A model generated the notes under the pieces. It made no database searches. It worked only from the letters and a program-made list of their open reading frames with translations, and was not told the origin of the DNA. The translations under genes and the position numbers were made by a program. DNA of 64,000 bases, from NCBI GenBank assembly GCA_026126215.1, contig JAHCJQ010000001.1, forward strand, positions 1 through 64,000. Reading direction: 5' to 3'. Each line of letters opens with the position of its first letter. Position 1 is the first letter of the stretch. This stretch comes from Alphaproteobacteria bacterium. Lineage in GTDB: Bacteria; Pseudomonadota; Alphaproteobacteria; Ferrovibrionales; Ferrovibrionaceae. Below, piece after piece: positions 55,556-63,310 of the stretch.

Positions 55556-56344
55556 ATGCGCGCGGTAAGCGAGGGACTGCGCCTGCTGCTCCGGCGCTAT
55601 GGCCCGGCCAGCGCGGCGCTTCTCCTCTTGCTGTTGCTCTGGCACTGGGCGGTGGTGGCTTGGGAGGTAAAGGAGTTCATCCTGCCGACACCACTGCGCG
55701 CGATCGCCGCCTTTGGCGATCCGAGCTACCACTGGGGGCAGCATATCCTCGTCACCACTTACGAAATCGTCGGCGCCTTCGCCATCTCGGCCGTGCTGGG
55801 GGTCCTGCTCGGCGTGATGATCGTGTGGAACCCGTGGGTCGAGCGCACGATGCTGCCGCTGCTCGTGCTCTTCAACACCCTGCCCAAAGTGGCGCTGGCG
55901 CCGCTCTTCGTCATCTGGATGGGCTTCGGCGTCTGGCCCAACATCGTCATAGCGGTGACCGTCGCCTTCTTTCCCGTGGTCATCTCGACCGCTGCAGGTC
56001 TGAGCCTGATCGAGCCGGAACTGCTCGACCTCGCGCGGGTGCTGCGTGGCGGACGGCTGCAGGTCTTCGCCAAGATCCGCTTCCCGAACGCGCTGCCGCA
56101 CATATTCTCGGGACTTAAAGTTTCGGCCAGCCTCGCCGTGGTCGGCGCCATCGTGGGTGAATTCGTGGCTTCCGACCGCGGCCTGGGCTCACTCATCATT
56201 GCTGCCGGCGTCACGCTCTCGACGCCGGCGATCTTCGCCGCGCTGCTTCTCATATCATTTCTCGGGCTGGCCCTGTTCGGGCTGGTCGCGATCGTGGAGC
56301 GGCTGGTCATGCCCTGGGAGTTCCGGAGCCAGGCAGGACGCTGA
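55556..56344 (+). CDS. ABC transporter permease (SsuC/TauC-like)
   Basis: A 262-residue inner-membrane permease of the nitrate/sulfonate/taurine class with about six helices and the EAA-like motif ELLDLARVLRGGRLQVFAKIRFPNALPHI cut across its centre. It is followed by its binding-protein gene. The ATPase gene for this system lies on the opposite strand at 57366-58151. An 18-codon reading frame at 55512-55568 overlaps its start. Confidence 0.87.
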   Translation: MRAVSEGLRLLLRRYGPASAALLLLLLLWHWAVVAWEVKEFILPTPLRAIAAFGDPSYHWGQHILVTTYEIVGAFAISAVLGVLLGVMIVWNPWVERTMLPLLVLFNTLPKVALAPLFVIWMGFGVWPNIVIAVTVAFFPVVISTAAGLSLIEPELLDLARVLRGGRLQVFAKIRFPNALPHIFSGLKVSASLAVVGAIVGEFVASDRGLGSLIIAAGVTLSTPAIFAALLLISFLGLALFGLVAIVERLVMPWEFRSQAGR

Positions 56345-56371
56345 CATTTTTCCGGAAGGGGAGAACGAGGC

Positions 56372-57358
56372 ATGTTGCGACTGGCATCAATTGCCGCGGC
56401 CCTGGCCATCATGGCCGGTTCCGCGCTGGCGCAGGAAAAGGCAACCCTGCAGCTCAACTGGTTTCCGAGCGCCGACCATACGCCGATCTACCTCGCCAAG
56501 CAGAAAGGCTACTACGCGCGGGAGAAAATCGACCTGACCATCGTGCGTGGACAGGGCAGCGCCGATTCCGCACAGAAGATACAGCTCAAGCAGGCGGAGT
56601 TCGGCATCGCCGACACCCCGACCGTCGTCACCGCGATCTCCAAGGGCGCGGATCTGCGCCTGGTCGGCATCGTCTTCGACAAGGGGCCGAGCAACATTTT
56701 CTTCCTCAAGTCCTCCGGCATCAAGGGACCGAAGGATCTGGTCGGCAAGAAGATTGCCGCGCCGCCGGGCGATTCGCACCGGCTGCTCTGGCCCTCCTTC
56801 GCCAAGGCGAACGGCATCGATCCCGCCACCATCGATCTCGTCAACGTGCAACCGCAGGGCAAGCAGGCGATCCTCGCCGGCAAGTCGGTTGATGCCGTCT
56901 TTGAACTCTATACCGGACGCGGCCTGATGGAGGCGGCGGTCGGCGCGGAGAATCTCGGCCACATGCTTTTCGCCGATCATGGCGTGGCCACCTACGCGCA
57001 TGCCTACTTCGTCCATACCGATCTGCTCAAGCAGAAGCCCGATCTGATCCGGGGCTTCCTCAAGGCCACCTACGAAGGCTGGCGGGATGCGCTGGAAAAC
57101 CCGCAGGCTGCCGTCGACGCGCTTGCGGCGGAGGTTCAGCAGGGTGTCGACAAGAAGGTCTATCTGCAGAATTTCGCCTTGGTGGCCGACCTGGTGGCGA
57201 CCGAGCGCACACGGAAGAACGGTCTCGGCTGGATGTCGAAGGAGGTCATGCAGGAGACCATCGACCTCACCTTCTCCGGCGGCAACATGCCGCGCAAGGT
57301 GACGCCGGATGAGGCCTTCACCAACGACTTACTGACCAAGATCACGCCAAAGAGCTAG
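56372..57358 (+). CDS. ABC transporter substrate-binding protein (NMT1/THI5-like)
   Basis: A 328-residue periplasmic binding protein: signal peptide ending SALAQ, then LQLNWFPSADHTPIYLAKQKGYY, the NMT1/THI5 hallmark. Relatives bind pyrimidine precursors of thiamine, riboflavin, nitrate or sulfonates. The typical LQLNWxPxxxHxPxYxA form is closest to the THI5/riboflavin-precursor branch, but this is only a hint. It lies 27 bases after the permease gene. A short stem (CTAGCC/GGCTAG) at 57355-57369 separates it from the convergent ATPase gene. Confidence 0.85.
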   Translation: MLRLASIAAALAIMAGSALAQEKATLQLNWFPSADHTPIYLAKQKGYYAREKIDLTIVRGQGSADSAQKIQLKQAEFGIADTPTVVTAISKGADLRLVGIVFDKGPSNIFFLKSSGIKGPKDLVGKKIAAPPGDSHRLLWPSFAKANGIDPATIDLVNVQPQGKQAILAGKSVDAVFELYTGRGLMEAAVGAENLGHMLFADHGVATYAHAYFVHTDLLKQKPDLIRGFLKATYEGWRDALENPQAAVDALAAEVQQGVDKKVYLQNFALVADLVATERTRKNGLGWMSKEVMQETIDLTFSGGNMPRKVTPDEAFTNDLLTKITPKS

Positions 57359-57365
57359 CCCCCGG

Positions 57366-58151
57366 CTAGGCCGATTCCGCCGCCTCTTCCTCCTGGAAAC
57401 CCAGGAGATCGTAGAGGCGGCGGCAATAGGCGCCGAATTCCGGCGTCGTCTTCATGGCGAGGCGGCGCGGGCGCGGCAGTTCGATATCGATCGCCGCCGC
57501 CATCTCCGCCGGGCGCGCCGTCAGCACGATCACGCGGTCGGCAAGAAACACCGCTTCCTGGATGTCATGCGTGATGAAGATGACGGTTTTGCGTTCCTCC
57601 ATCCAGACGCGCTGCAATTCCAGGTTCATGCGCTCGCGCGTCAGCGCATCGAGCGCGCCGAACGGCTCGTCCATGAGCAGCAGCTTCGGCGAATGGATCA
57701 GCGCACGGCAGATCGAAGCCCGTTGCTGCATGCCGCCGGACAGTTCATACGGGTACTTGCCCTCGAACCCATCCAGCCCGACAAGCTTGAGCAGGGCACG
57801 GGCACGCTGGCGAAAACTCTCGCGGCGCTCGCCGAGGAATTCCACCGGCAACAGCAAGTTGTCCTCGATGCTGCGCCATTTGAGCAGGAGCGGCTGCTGG
57901 AACACCATGCCGATATCGTGTCCCGGACGGAACTCATGGCCTTCGCCGCCAATGACCAGTTCGCCCGCCGTCGGCTCGATCAGGCCGGACATCATCTTGA
58001 GCAGGGTCGACTTGCCGCAGCCCGACGGCCCGACCACGGTCACGAACTCGCCGGCGGCCACATCGAAGCTCACCTTGGAAATTGCCAACACGCCACCATC
58101 GCTGGTGTCGTAGCGCTTCTGTACGTCGTGGACATGGATGAAGGGCTGCAT
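57366..58151 (-). CDS. ABC transporter ATP-binding protein (SsuB/TauB-like)
   Basis: A 261-residue ATPase with Walker [10 protein letters not shown] (41-49), signature LSGGMQQR and Walker B LLLMDEPFGALD. The SsuB/TauB layout fits the NMT1-type permease and binding protein at 55556-57358, but the gene is convergent with them, which is an odd split for one system. The start at 58151 gives the canonical length. Confidence 0.9.
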   Translation of the reverse strand: MQPFIHVHDVQKRYDTSDGGVLAISKVSFDVAAGEFVTVVGPSGCGKSTLLKMMSGLIEPTAGELVIGGEGHEFRPGHDIGMVFQQPLLLKWRSIEDNLLLPVEFLGERRESFRQRARALLKLVGLDGFEGKYPYELSGGMQQRASICRALIHSPKLLLMDEPFGALDALTRERMNLELQRVWMEERKTVIFITHDIQEAVFLADRVIVLTARPAEMAAAIDIELPRPRRLAMKTTPEFGAYCRRLYDLLGFQEEEAAESA

Positions 58152-58208
58152 GGTCGGCGCTCCCGCGGGCCATGGCGGCCTTCCGCCAGCATCGCGATTG
58201 CCGCAGGC

Positions 58209-58226
58209 GATTGCAACCCTGCAATC
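58209..58226. promoter_or_regulatory. Inverted repeat in the sodB/ABC ATPase divergent region
   Basis: GATTGCA-ACCC-TGCAATC, a perfect 7-bp inverted repeat between the divergent ATPase and sodB starts. A TTGACG at 58239-58244 lies 17 bases before a weak TAGGTA (58262-58267) toward sodB. The repeat could be an operator upstream of that promoter or an RNA hairpin. No regulator is nearby. Confidence 0.35.
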
Positions 58227-58357
58227 CCGCCTCGGCGGTTGACGTGGGTAACGGCAATGCCTAGGTAAGGAATGGCGGCGGGCCACGTTCTGCCCGCCCG
58301 CCTTTCATCCCTGACACGTCCCGAAATCAACCCGAAATCGATGGGGGATCCACAACC

Positions 58358-58951
58358 ATGGCGTTTGAATTACCGGCCCTGCCGTACGACACGTCCGCGC
58401 TGGAGCCGCACGTATCGGCCCGCACCCTGGAGTTCCACCACGGCAAGCATCACCAGGCCTATGTCACCAACCTGAATAACCTGCTCAAGGACGGCCCGAA
58501 TGCCGGGAAGGGTCTCGAGGAACTGATTCGCGAGAGCGCCGGCAAGGCGGACATGGTGGGCATTTTCAACAACGCGGCGCAGATCTGGAACCACACCTTC
58601 TTCTGGAGCTCGATGAAGCCCAAGGGCGGTGGCAAGCCGACCGGGGCAATCGCCGCGAAGATCGACAGCGATCTCGGTGGCTATGACAAGTTCGCGGAAG
58701 CCTTCAAGCAGGCGGCGCTCACCCAGTTCGGCTCGGGCTGGGCCTGGCTCGTGCTCGATGCCGGCAAGCTCAAGATCACCAAGACGGGCAATGCCGATCT
58801 GCCCATGGTCCATGGCCAAAAGGCACTGCTGACCATCGATGTCTGGGAGCATGCCTACTACATCGATTACCAGAACCGGCGGCCCGATTTCGTCGCCGCC
58901 TATCTCGAACACCTGGTGAACTGGGACTTCGCCAACCGAAATCTCGCCTGA
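58358..58951 (+). CDS. sodB: Superoxide dismutase, iron type
   Basis: A 197-residue cytoplasmic superoxide dismutase. The four metal ligands are present: H27 (LEFHHGKHH), H79 (IWNHTFFW), D161 and H165 (DVWEHAYY). Glutamine 75 in NNAAQIWNHT is at the position that favours iron over manganese. Length and start are normal for the family. It stands alone between two ABC importer loci, with a strong hairpin after its stop. Confidence 0.95.
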   Translation: MAFELPALPYDTSALEPHVSARTLEFHHGKHHQAYVTNLNNLLKDGPNAGKGLEELIRESAGKADMVGIFNNAAQIWNHTFFWSSMKPKGGGKPTGAIAAKIDSDLGGYDKFAEAFKQAALTQFGSGWAWLVLDAGKLKITKTGNADLPMVHGQKALLTIDVWEHAYYIDYQNRRPDFVAAYLEHLVNWDFANRNLA

Positions 58952-58959
58952 AGTCCGGC

Positions 58960-58992
58960 GCGGCGGAGGCGGGAGGCCGCCGCCTCCGCCGC
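58960..58992. terminator. Stem-loop between convergent sodB and ABC ATPase genes
   Basis: A perfect 13-bp stem (GCGGCGGAGGCGG and its complement) with a 7-base loop fills the 42-base gap between two convergent stops. It lacks a clear U-run on either side but is placed to act as a two-way transcription end or 3' mRNA protector. Confidence 0.6.
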
Positions 58993-58993
58993 T

Positions 58994-59770
58994 TCAGGTG
59001 ACCTTGAGGGACTCGACGCGGATCTCCTCGGTCAGCCGCGCCTTGTAGGCGGAAAATTCCGGCGAGGTCTTGATCGTGTAGTGGCGCGGATGCGGCAGAT
59101 CGATGGCCAGGTCGCATTTGATGCGCCCCGGCCGCGCCGTCATCACCACCACGCGGTTCGCCATGAAGATGGCCTCCTCGATATCATGCGTCACGAAGAG
59201 GACGGTCTTGCGATCCTGCTCCCAGATGCCGAGAAGAAGCTCCTGCATCAAGGAGCGTGTCTGGTTATCGAGGGCGCCGAACGGCTCGTCGAGCAGCAGG
59301 ATCTTCGGATCGTTGGCGAGCGCGCGCGCAATCGCGGTGCGCTGCTGCATGCCGCCCGAAAGCATCTTCGGATAATGGTGCTCGAAACCCGTGAGGCCGA
59401 CACGCCCGACATAGTGCGCGGCGATTTCCCGCTGGCGGGAGGGCGAAACGCCCTTCTCCCGCAGGCCGAAGCAGATGTTCTGCTGCACCGTCAGCCAGGG
59501 AAAGAGCGTGTAGGACTGGAACACCATGCCGCGCTCGGGTCCCGGCGCCAGCACCGGCTCGCCATCCAGCAGCACGCGCCCCGCGGTCGGCCGGTCGAGA
59601 CCGGCCACAATGCGCAGCAAGGTGGACTTGCCGCAGCCCGAGGGACCCAGGATGGTGATGAAGTCGTTGTCCTGCACCTCCAGGCTGGTGGGCTTGAGCG
59701 CCTCGGTCGGCGCCGCGCCGCGCACGCCCGGAAAGATGCGGTTGACGCCGTCGATGATCAGCTTGCTCAA
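58994..59770 (-). CDS. ABC transporter ATP-binding protein (nitrate/sulfonate/taurine type)
   Basis: A 258-residue ATPase with Walker [10 protein letters not shown] (42-50), signature LSGGMQQR and Walker B LLLDEPFGALD. It is the last gene of a leftward binding protein - permease - ATPase operon; its start overlaps the permease stop by 4 bases. Confidence 0.9.
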   Translation of the reverse strand: MSKLIIDGVNRIFPGVRGAAPTEALKPTSLEVQDNDFITILGPSGCGKSTLLRIVAGLDRPTAGRVLLDGEPVLAPGPERGMVFQSYTLFPWLTVQQNICFGLREKGVSPSRQREIAAHYVGRVGLTGFEHHYPKMLSGGMQQRTAIARALANDPKILLLDEPFGALDNQTRSLMQELLLGIWEQDRKTVLFVTHDIEEAIFMANRVVVMTARPGRIKCDLAIDLPHPRHYTIKTSPEFSAYKARLTEEIRVESLKVT

Positions 59771-60543
59771 GCAAGGCTCCAGGGAAAGAGCCGGCGGTTC
59801 GCCGCCTTGAACAGGAAGTCGGAGACGAGGCCGATGCAGCCGATCACGATGATGCCGAAGATGATCTGGCCGGTATTGAGCAGCGCCTGGCTGTCCACGA
59901 TCATATGCCCGATGCCCGACGAGGAGCCGATCAGTTCCGCGACGATCACGTAGGTCCAGGCCCAGCCCAGGACGAGCCGGAGGATTTCGGCGATGTCGGG
60001 CGCGCTGGCGGGAATGAGCACGCGGCGGATGATGCCGCCATCGCGCGCGCCGAGCGTATAGGCCGCCTCCACCAGGTCACGCCGGACGGAGCCCACCGTC
60101 ACCGCCACCATGAGGATGATCTGGAACACCGAGCCGATGAAGATGACCAGCAGCTTCTGCGTCTCGCCGATGCCCGCCCACAGGATCAGCAGCGGGATGA
60201 AGGCGGAAGCCGGCAGATACCTGGCGAAGGAAACGAAGGGTTCGAGAAACGCCTCAACAGCCTTGTAGGTGCCCATCAGAATGCCGAGCGGCAGCGCGAC
60301 GATCGCCGCGAGCACGAACCCGCCGACCACACGCCAGACGGTGATGGCGATGTCGTAGGCAAAATCGAACTCGACGAAGAGATTGATCGCCTCGCGCACC
60401 ATCGTCGCCGGATCGGCGAGGAAAGTGGGCGGGACGTGGCCGCCGAAAGTGGCGATGCTCCAGGCGCCGACGAACAGCACGAAAAACGCGATGCCGAGAA
60501 TCACCTTCGCCGCGCCGGAAACCGGCTGGAGGGGCTTGAACAT
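59767..60543 (-). CDS. ABC transporter permease (SsuC/TauC-like)
   Basis: A 258-residue permease with about six helices and the docking motif VEAAYTLGARDGGIIRRVLIPASAP split over two lines of the family pattern. It pairs with the ATPase at 58994-59770. The 51-base gap before it, after the binding-protein gene, holds a perfect 10-bp hairpin. Confidence 0.88.
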   Translation of the reverse strand: MFKPLQPVSGAAKVILGIAFFVLFVGAWSIATFGGHVPPTFLADPATMVREAINLFVEFDFAYDIAITVWRVVGGFVLAAIVALPLGILMGTYKAVEAFLEPFVSFARYLPASAFIPLLILWAGIGETQKLLVIFIGSVFQIILMVAVTVGSVRRDLVEAAYTLGARDGGIIRRVLIPASAPDIAEILRLVLGWAWTYVIVAELIGSSSGIGHMIVDSQALLNTGQIIFGIIVIGCIGLVSDFLFKAANRRLFPWSLA

Positions 60544-60556
60544 GGTCGGACCGATG

Positions 60557-60580
60557 CCGGCCGGGCGCAGGCCCGGCCGG
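60557..60580 (-). terminator. Stem-loop between ABC binding-protein and permease genes
   Basis: CCGGCCGGGC-GCAG-GCCCGGCCGG, a perfect 10-bp stem with a 4-base loop and no U-run, again directly downstream of a binding-protein gene. Probable mRNA-stabilising or attenuating element. Confidence 0.55.
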
Positions 60581-60594
60581 TCCCTGGCGGCTGG

Positions 60595-61542
60595 TCAGAG
60601 GAAACTCGGGTCCATGATCGCATTAAGGTCGGGGATCTGCCGGATGATTCCGACCTCGAGCAGCAGCGCGGCCGCTTCCTTGCTGAAGGCCTGCAGTTCG
60701 CCGGCGAAGAACTTCTTGTTCGCCTCGCGATCCTGCCAGCGCAGGTAGGAGGCTGACTTGGCGAACTGCTCGCCGGTCTGCTTCACGTCCGCGCCCATGA
60801 TCTCATGGGATTTCTTCGGATCGGCCTTGATCATGTCGAGGGCCTGGAAATAGCTCTCGACCATCGCCTTGACCGCCTTCGGATTCTCCTTGATGAGCTT
60901 CGGCGTGCAGCCGAACGTGTCCATCACCACCGGATAGTCCAAGGTGGTGGCGATGATCTTGCCGGCCTCGGGCTTGTCGCGCACGGTGGAAAGATATGGC
61001 TCGTAAGTCATGGCCGCGTCGTTCTGTCCGACGACGAAGGACTGCGCGGCGGCGGCCGGTTCCAGATTGACGATATTGACGTCCTTGAGCGTCAGCCCGT
61101 TCTTCTTCAGCATCCAGGCGAGAACAAAATAGGGCGAGGTGCCCGGCGCCGAGGCGGCGACCGTCTTGCCCTTGAGGTCGGCGATCCTCTGGATGCTGTT
61201 CCTGACCACCATGCCGTCGGCGCCATAGGACTTGTCGAGCTGCACCACCTGCGTGATCGGCACGCCATTGGCATTCCAGACGATGTAGGTCTCGACCGTG
61301 GTCGCCGCGCACTGGATGTCGCCCGAGGCGATGGCGAGATGGCGGTCCTTCTGCGGAATCTTGCGGATCGTCACATCGACGCCGTTCTTCTTGAAGATGC
61401 CCGCCTCCCGGGCAAGGGTCAGCGGCGCGAAGCCGGTCCAGCCGCTGATGCCGATGGCGACCTTCGTCTCCTGCGCCAGCGCCGTCTGCGAAAGGCCCAG
61501 GGCACAGGCAACGGCCAGCCCGAGGCAGCTCAGTCGGTTCAT
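60595..61542 (-). CDS. ABC transporter substrate-binding protein (NMT1/SsuA-like)
   Basis: A 315-residue periplasmic protein with a signal peptide ending TALAQ and the family opening KVAIGISGWTGFAPLTLAREAGIF. The layout suits nitrate/sulfonate/taurine-type binding proteins; the ligand is unresolved. The start at 61542 has GGGGAG 8 bases upstream. An upstream open extension to 61713 lacks a signal sequence and is rejected. Confidence 0.87.
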   Translation of the reverse strand: MNRLSCLGLAVACALGLSQTALAQETKVAIGISGWTGFAPLTLAREAGIFKKNGVDVTIRKIPQKDRHLAIASGDIQCAATTVETYIVWNANGVPITQVVQLDKSYGADGMVVRNSIQRIADLKGKTVAASAPGTSPYFVLAWMLKKNGLTLKDVNIVNLEPAAAAQSFVVGQNDAAMTYEPYLSTVRDKPEAGKIIATTLDYPVVMDTFGCTPKLIKENPKAVKAMVESYFQALDMIKADPKKSHEIMGADVKQTGEQFAKSASYLRWQDREANKKFFAGELQAFSKEAAALLLEVGIIRQIPDLNAIMDPSFL

Positions 61543-61740
61543 TTTCAGTCTCCCCTGCAGCACTTGTCCGCCGGCTTCGCCCGATCGGTTCACCCGATGC
61601 GGCCGGCGATCTGGCCAGACTTTAGAAGATTCCCGGCCATTCACAAGCCGGCTCACGGAGCCTTTAAGTGAATCACAACGCTTTGGCGAATAGCCTTGCG
61701 TGGCTGGCTCCATGCCTTATCCGTTAACCATGGTTTCGTG

Positions 61741-62055
61741 ATGTCCGCTGCCCCCCAAAGATCTGAGCCTTTCCTCGACAGGCCCGCCCCGGAACGCCCC
61801 GGCCCGAGGCCGGCGCCGGTGTCCCGGCCGGTCCTCCGCGCGCCGCGCCATGCGGACCTGCTGGCCGAGGATATCGAACTCTGGAGCCGCATGGTCCATG
61901 AGCTGCGCGAAGCGCTCCGCCCGCTGGCCGAACTCTCGCTCGCCAGCCTGCCGGAGGGCACGCCGGACGAGCTGCAGGTGATCCAGATCGGCGCCACCTC
62001 GATCACGCTAGGCGATCTGCGCCGCGCCAAGCGCCTGTTCGACGCCTCCGCCTGA
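61741..62055 (+). CDS. Conserved-looking small protein of unknown function
   Basis: A protein of about 104 residues (ATG 61741; the frame is open to 61696). The first third is proline/arginine-rich and disordered; the rest is a helical stretch (LLAEDIELWSRMVHELREALRPLAEL) followed by ITLGDLRRAKRLF. I do not recognise the family. It is divergent from the ABC binding-protein gene and 67 bases before the oxidoreductase gene. Confidence 0.5.
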   Translation: MSAAPQRSEPFLDRPAPERPGPRPAPVSRPVLRAPRHADLLAEDIELWSRMVHELREALRPLAELSLASLPEGTPDELQVIQIGATSITLGDLRRAKRLFDASA

Positions 62056-62122
62056 CGGCGGGGATGACCCCGGCCGGCCGATCCCCTAAACTTCGCGGGT
62101 CCGTTCCGCCCGGGGTCGTTCC

Positions 62123-63310
62123 TTGTCCGAAACCTGCGATGTTGCCGTCATCGGCGGCGGCGTTATCGGCACCGCCATCGCCTTCCACCTGACGCGCCTT
62201 GGCGCCGGGCGCGTGCTTCTGTTCGAGCGCGACCAGATTGCCGGCGGCACCACTGCGCAGTCGAGCGGGCTGCTCAGGGCCCACTATTCTGTTCCGGAAA
62301 ACATGGCCATGGCGCGAGCCTCACTCGCCATGTTCGAGGATTTCGCCGGCCTGATCGAGGACGGCGAGGCCTCCGCCGGCATGGTCCGCTGCGGCTATCT
62401 GATCGTGGCGCCGACCGGCGAGCGCTCGCGCGCGGTGCGCGATGCAATCGGGCGCCAGCGCGAGCTTGGCATCGAGGCGAGCCTTGTCGACGCGGCGGCG
62501 GCGCGCGCGCTGCATCCCTGGCTGTATCTCGATGATGTGGATGCGATCGGCTACGAGCCGGGCGCGGGCTTCGCCGACCCTAACCTGGTGGCGAGCTGGT
62601 TCGCGCGCGGCGCCAGGCGGCGCGGCGCCCAGATCCGTCCCGGTGTCGCGGTCACCGGGCTGCTGCGCTCGGGCGGCCGCGTCTGCGGCCTGCGCACGGC
62701 CGAAGGCGAAGTCGGCGCCGGCGTCACCATCGCCGCGATGAACGTCTGGAGCGGGGCGCTGGCGCGCTGGGCTGGCGTCAAACTGCCGATGACCATCACC
62801 CGGCACGACCTTGCCAGTTTCGAGACTGGCGAGCCCTATACCACGCGCTTTCCCATGGTGAAGGATCTCGCCTCCGCCGGACTGATCTACACGCGCTCGA
62901 CCTCCGGCAGCCAGATCCTGGTCGGCACCGGCGACGAGGGCATCGAAGTTTCGGCGCCAGAGGGATACGACGCGGACATCTCCCTCGACTGGATCGCCGA
63001 GCAGGGCGCGGCACTGGCGCACCGGATGCCGAAATTCGCGGAGGGCCGTTTCGTCACCTCCTGGTCGGGACTCTACGACACGACGCCGGACTGGAATCCG
63101 GTCCTCGGTCCGGTTCCCGGCCTGGACGGGCTGCTGGTCGCCTTCGGCTTCTCCGGCCATGGCTTCAAGCTCTCGCCCATGATCGGCCGCCTGCTCGCCC
63201 AGACGGCGCTCGGCCTGCCGACCGACCTGCCGCTCGCGCCCTACCGTTTCAGTCGGTTCGCGGAGAACGCGCCGCTGCGCGGCAGCTATGGCGCGGGGGC
63301 AGTGTCCTAA
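62123..63310 (+). CDS. FAD-dependent oxidoreductase (DAO family, sarcosine-oxidase beta-like)
   Basis: A 395-residue flavoprotein of the D-amino-acid oxidase family. The dinucleotide motif DVAVIGGGVIGTAIAFHL opens the protein, with an acidic FERD after it, and the C-terminal FAD motif GLLVAFGFSGHGFKLSP is complete. It probably oxidises a secondary or D-amino acid. The start is TTG at 62123. It ends 4 bases past the convergent TRAP permease stop, so the two overlap tail to tail. Confidence 0.87.
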   Translation: MSETCDVAVIGGGVIGTAIAFHLTRLGAGRVLLFERDQIAGGTTAQSSGLLRAHYSVPENMAMARASLAMFEDFAGLIEDGEASAGMVRCGYLIVAPTGERSRAVRDAIGRQRELGIEASLVDAAAARALHPWLYLDDVDAIGYEPGAGFADPNLVASWFARGARRRGAQIRPGVAVTGLLRSGGRVCGLRTAEGEVGAGVTIAAMNVWSGALARWAGVKLPMTITRHDLASFETGEPYTTRFPMVKDLASAGLIYTRSTSGSQILVGTGDEGIEVSAPEGYDADISLDWIAEQGAALAHRMPKFAEGRFVTSWSGLYDTTPDWNPVLGPVPGLDGLLVAFGFSGHGFKLSPMIGRLLAQTALGLPTDLPLAPYRFSRFAENAPLRGSYGAGAVS

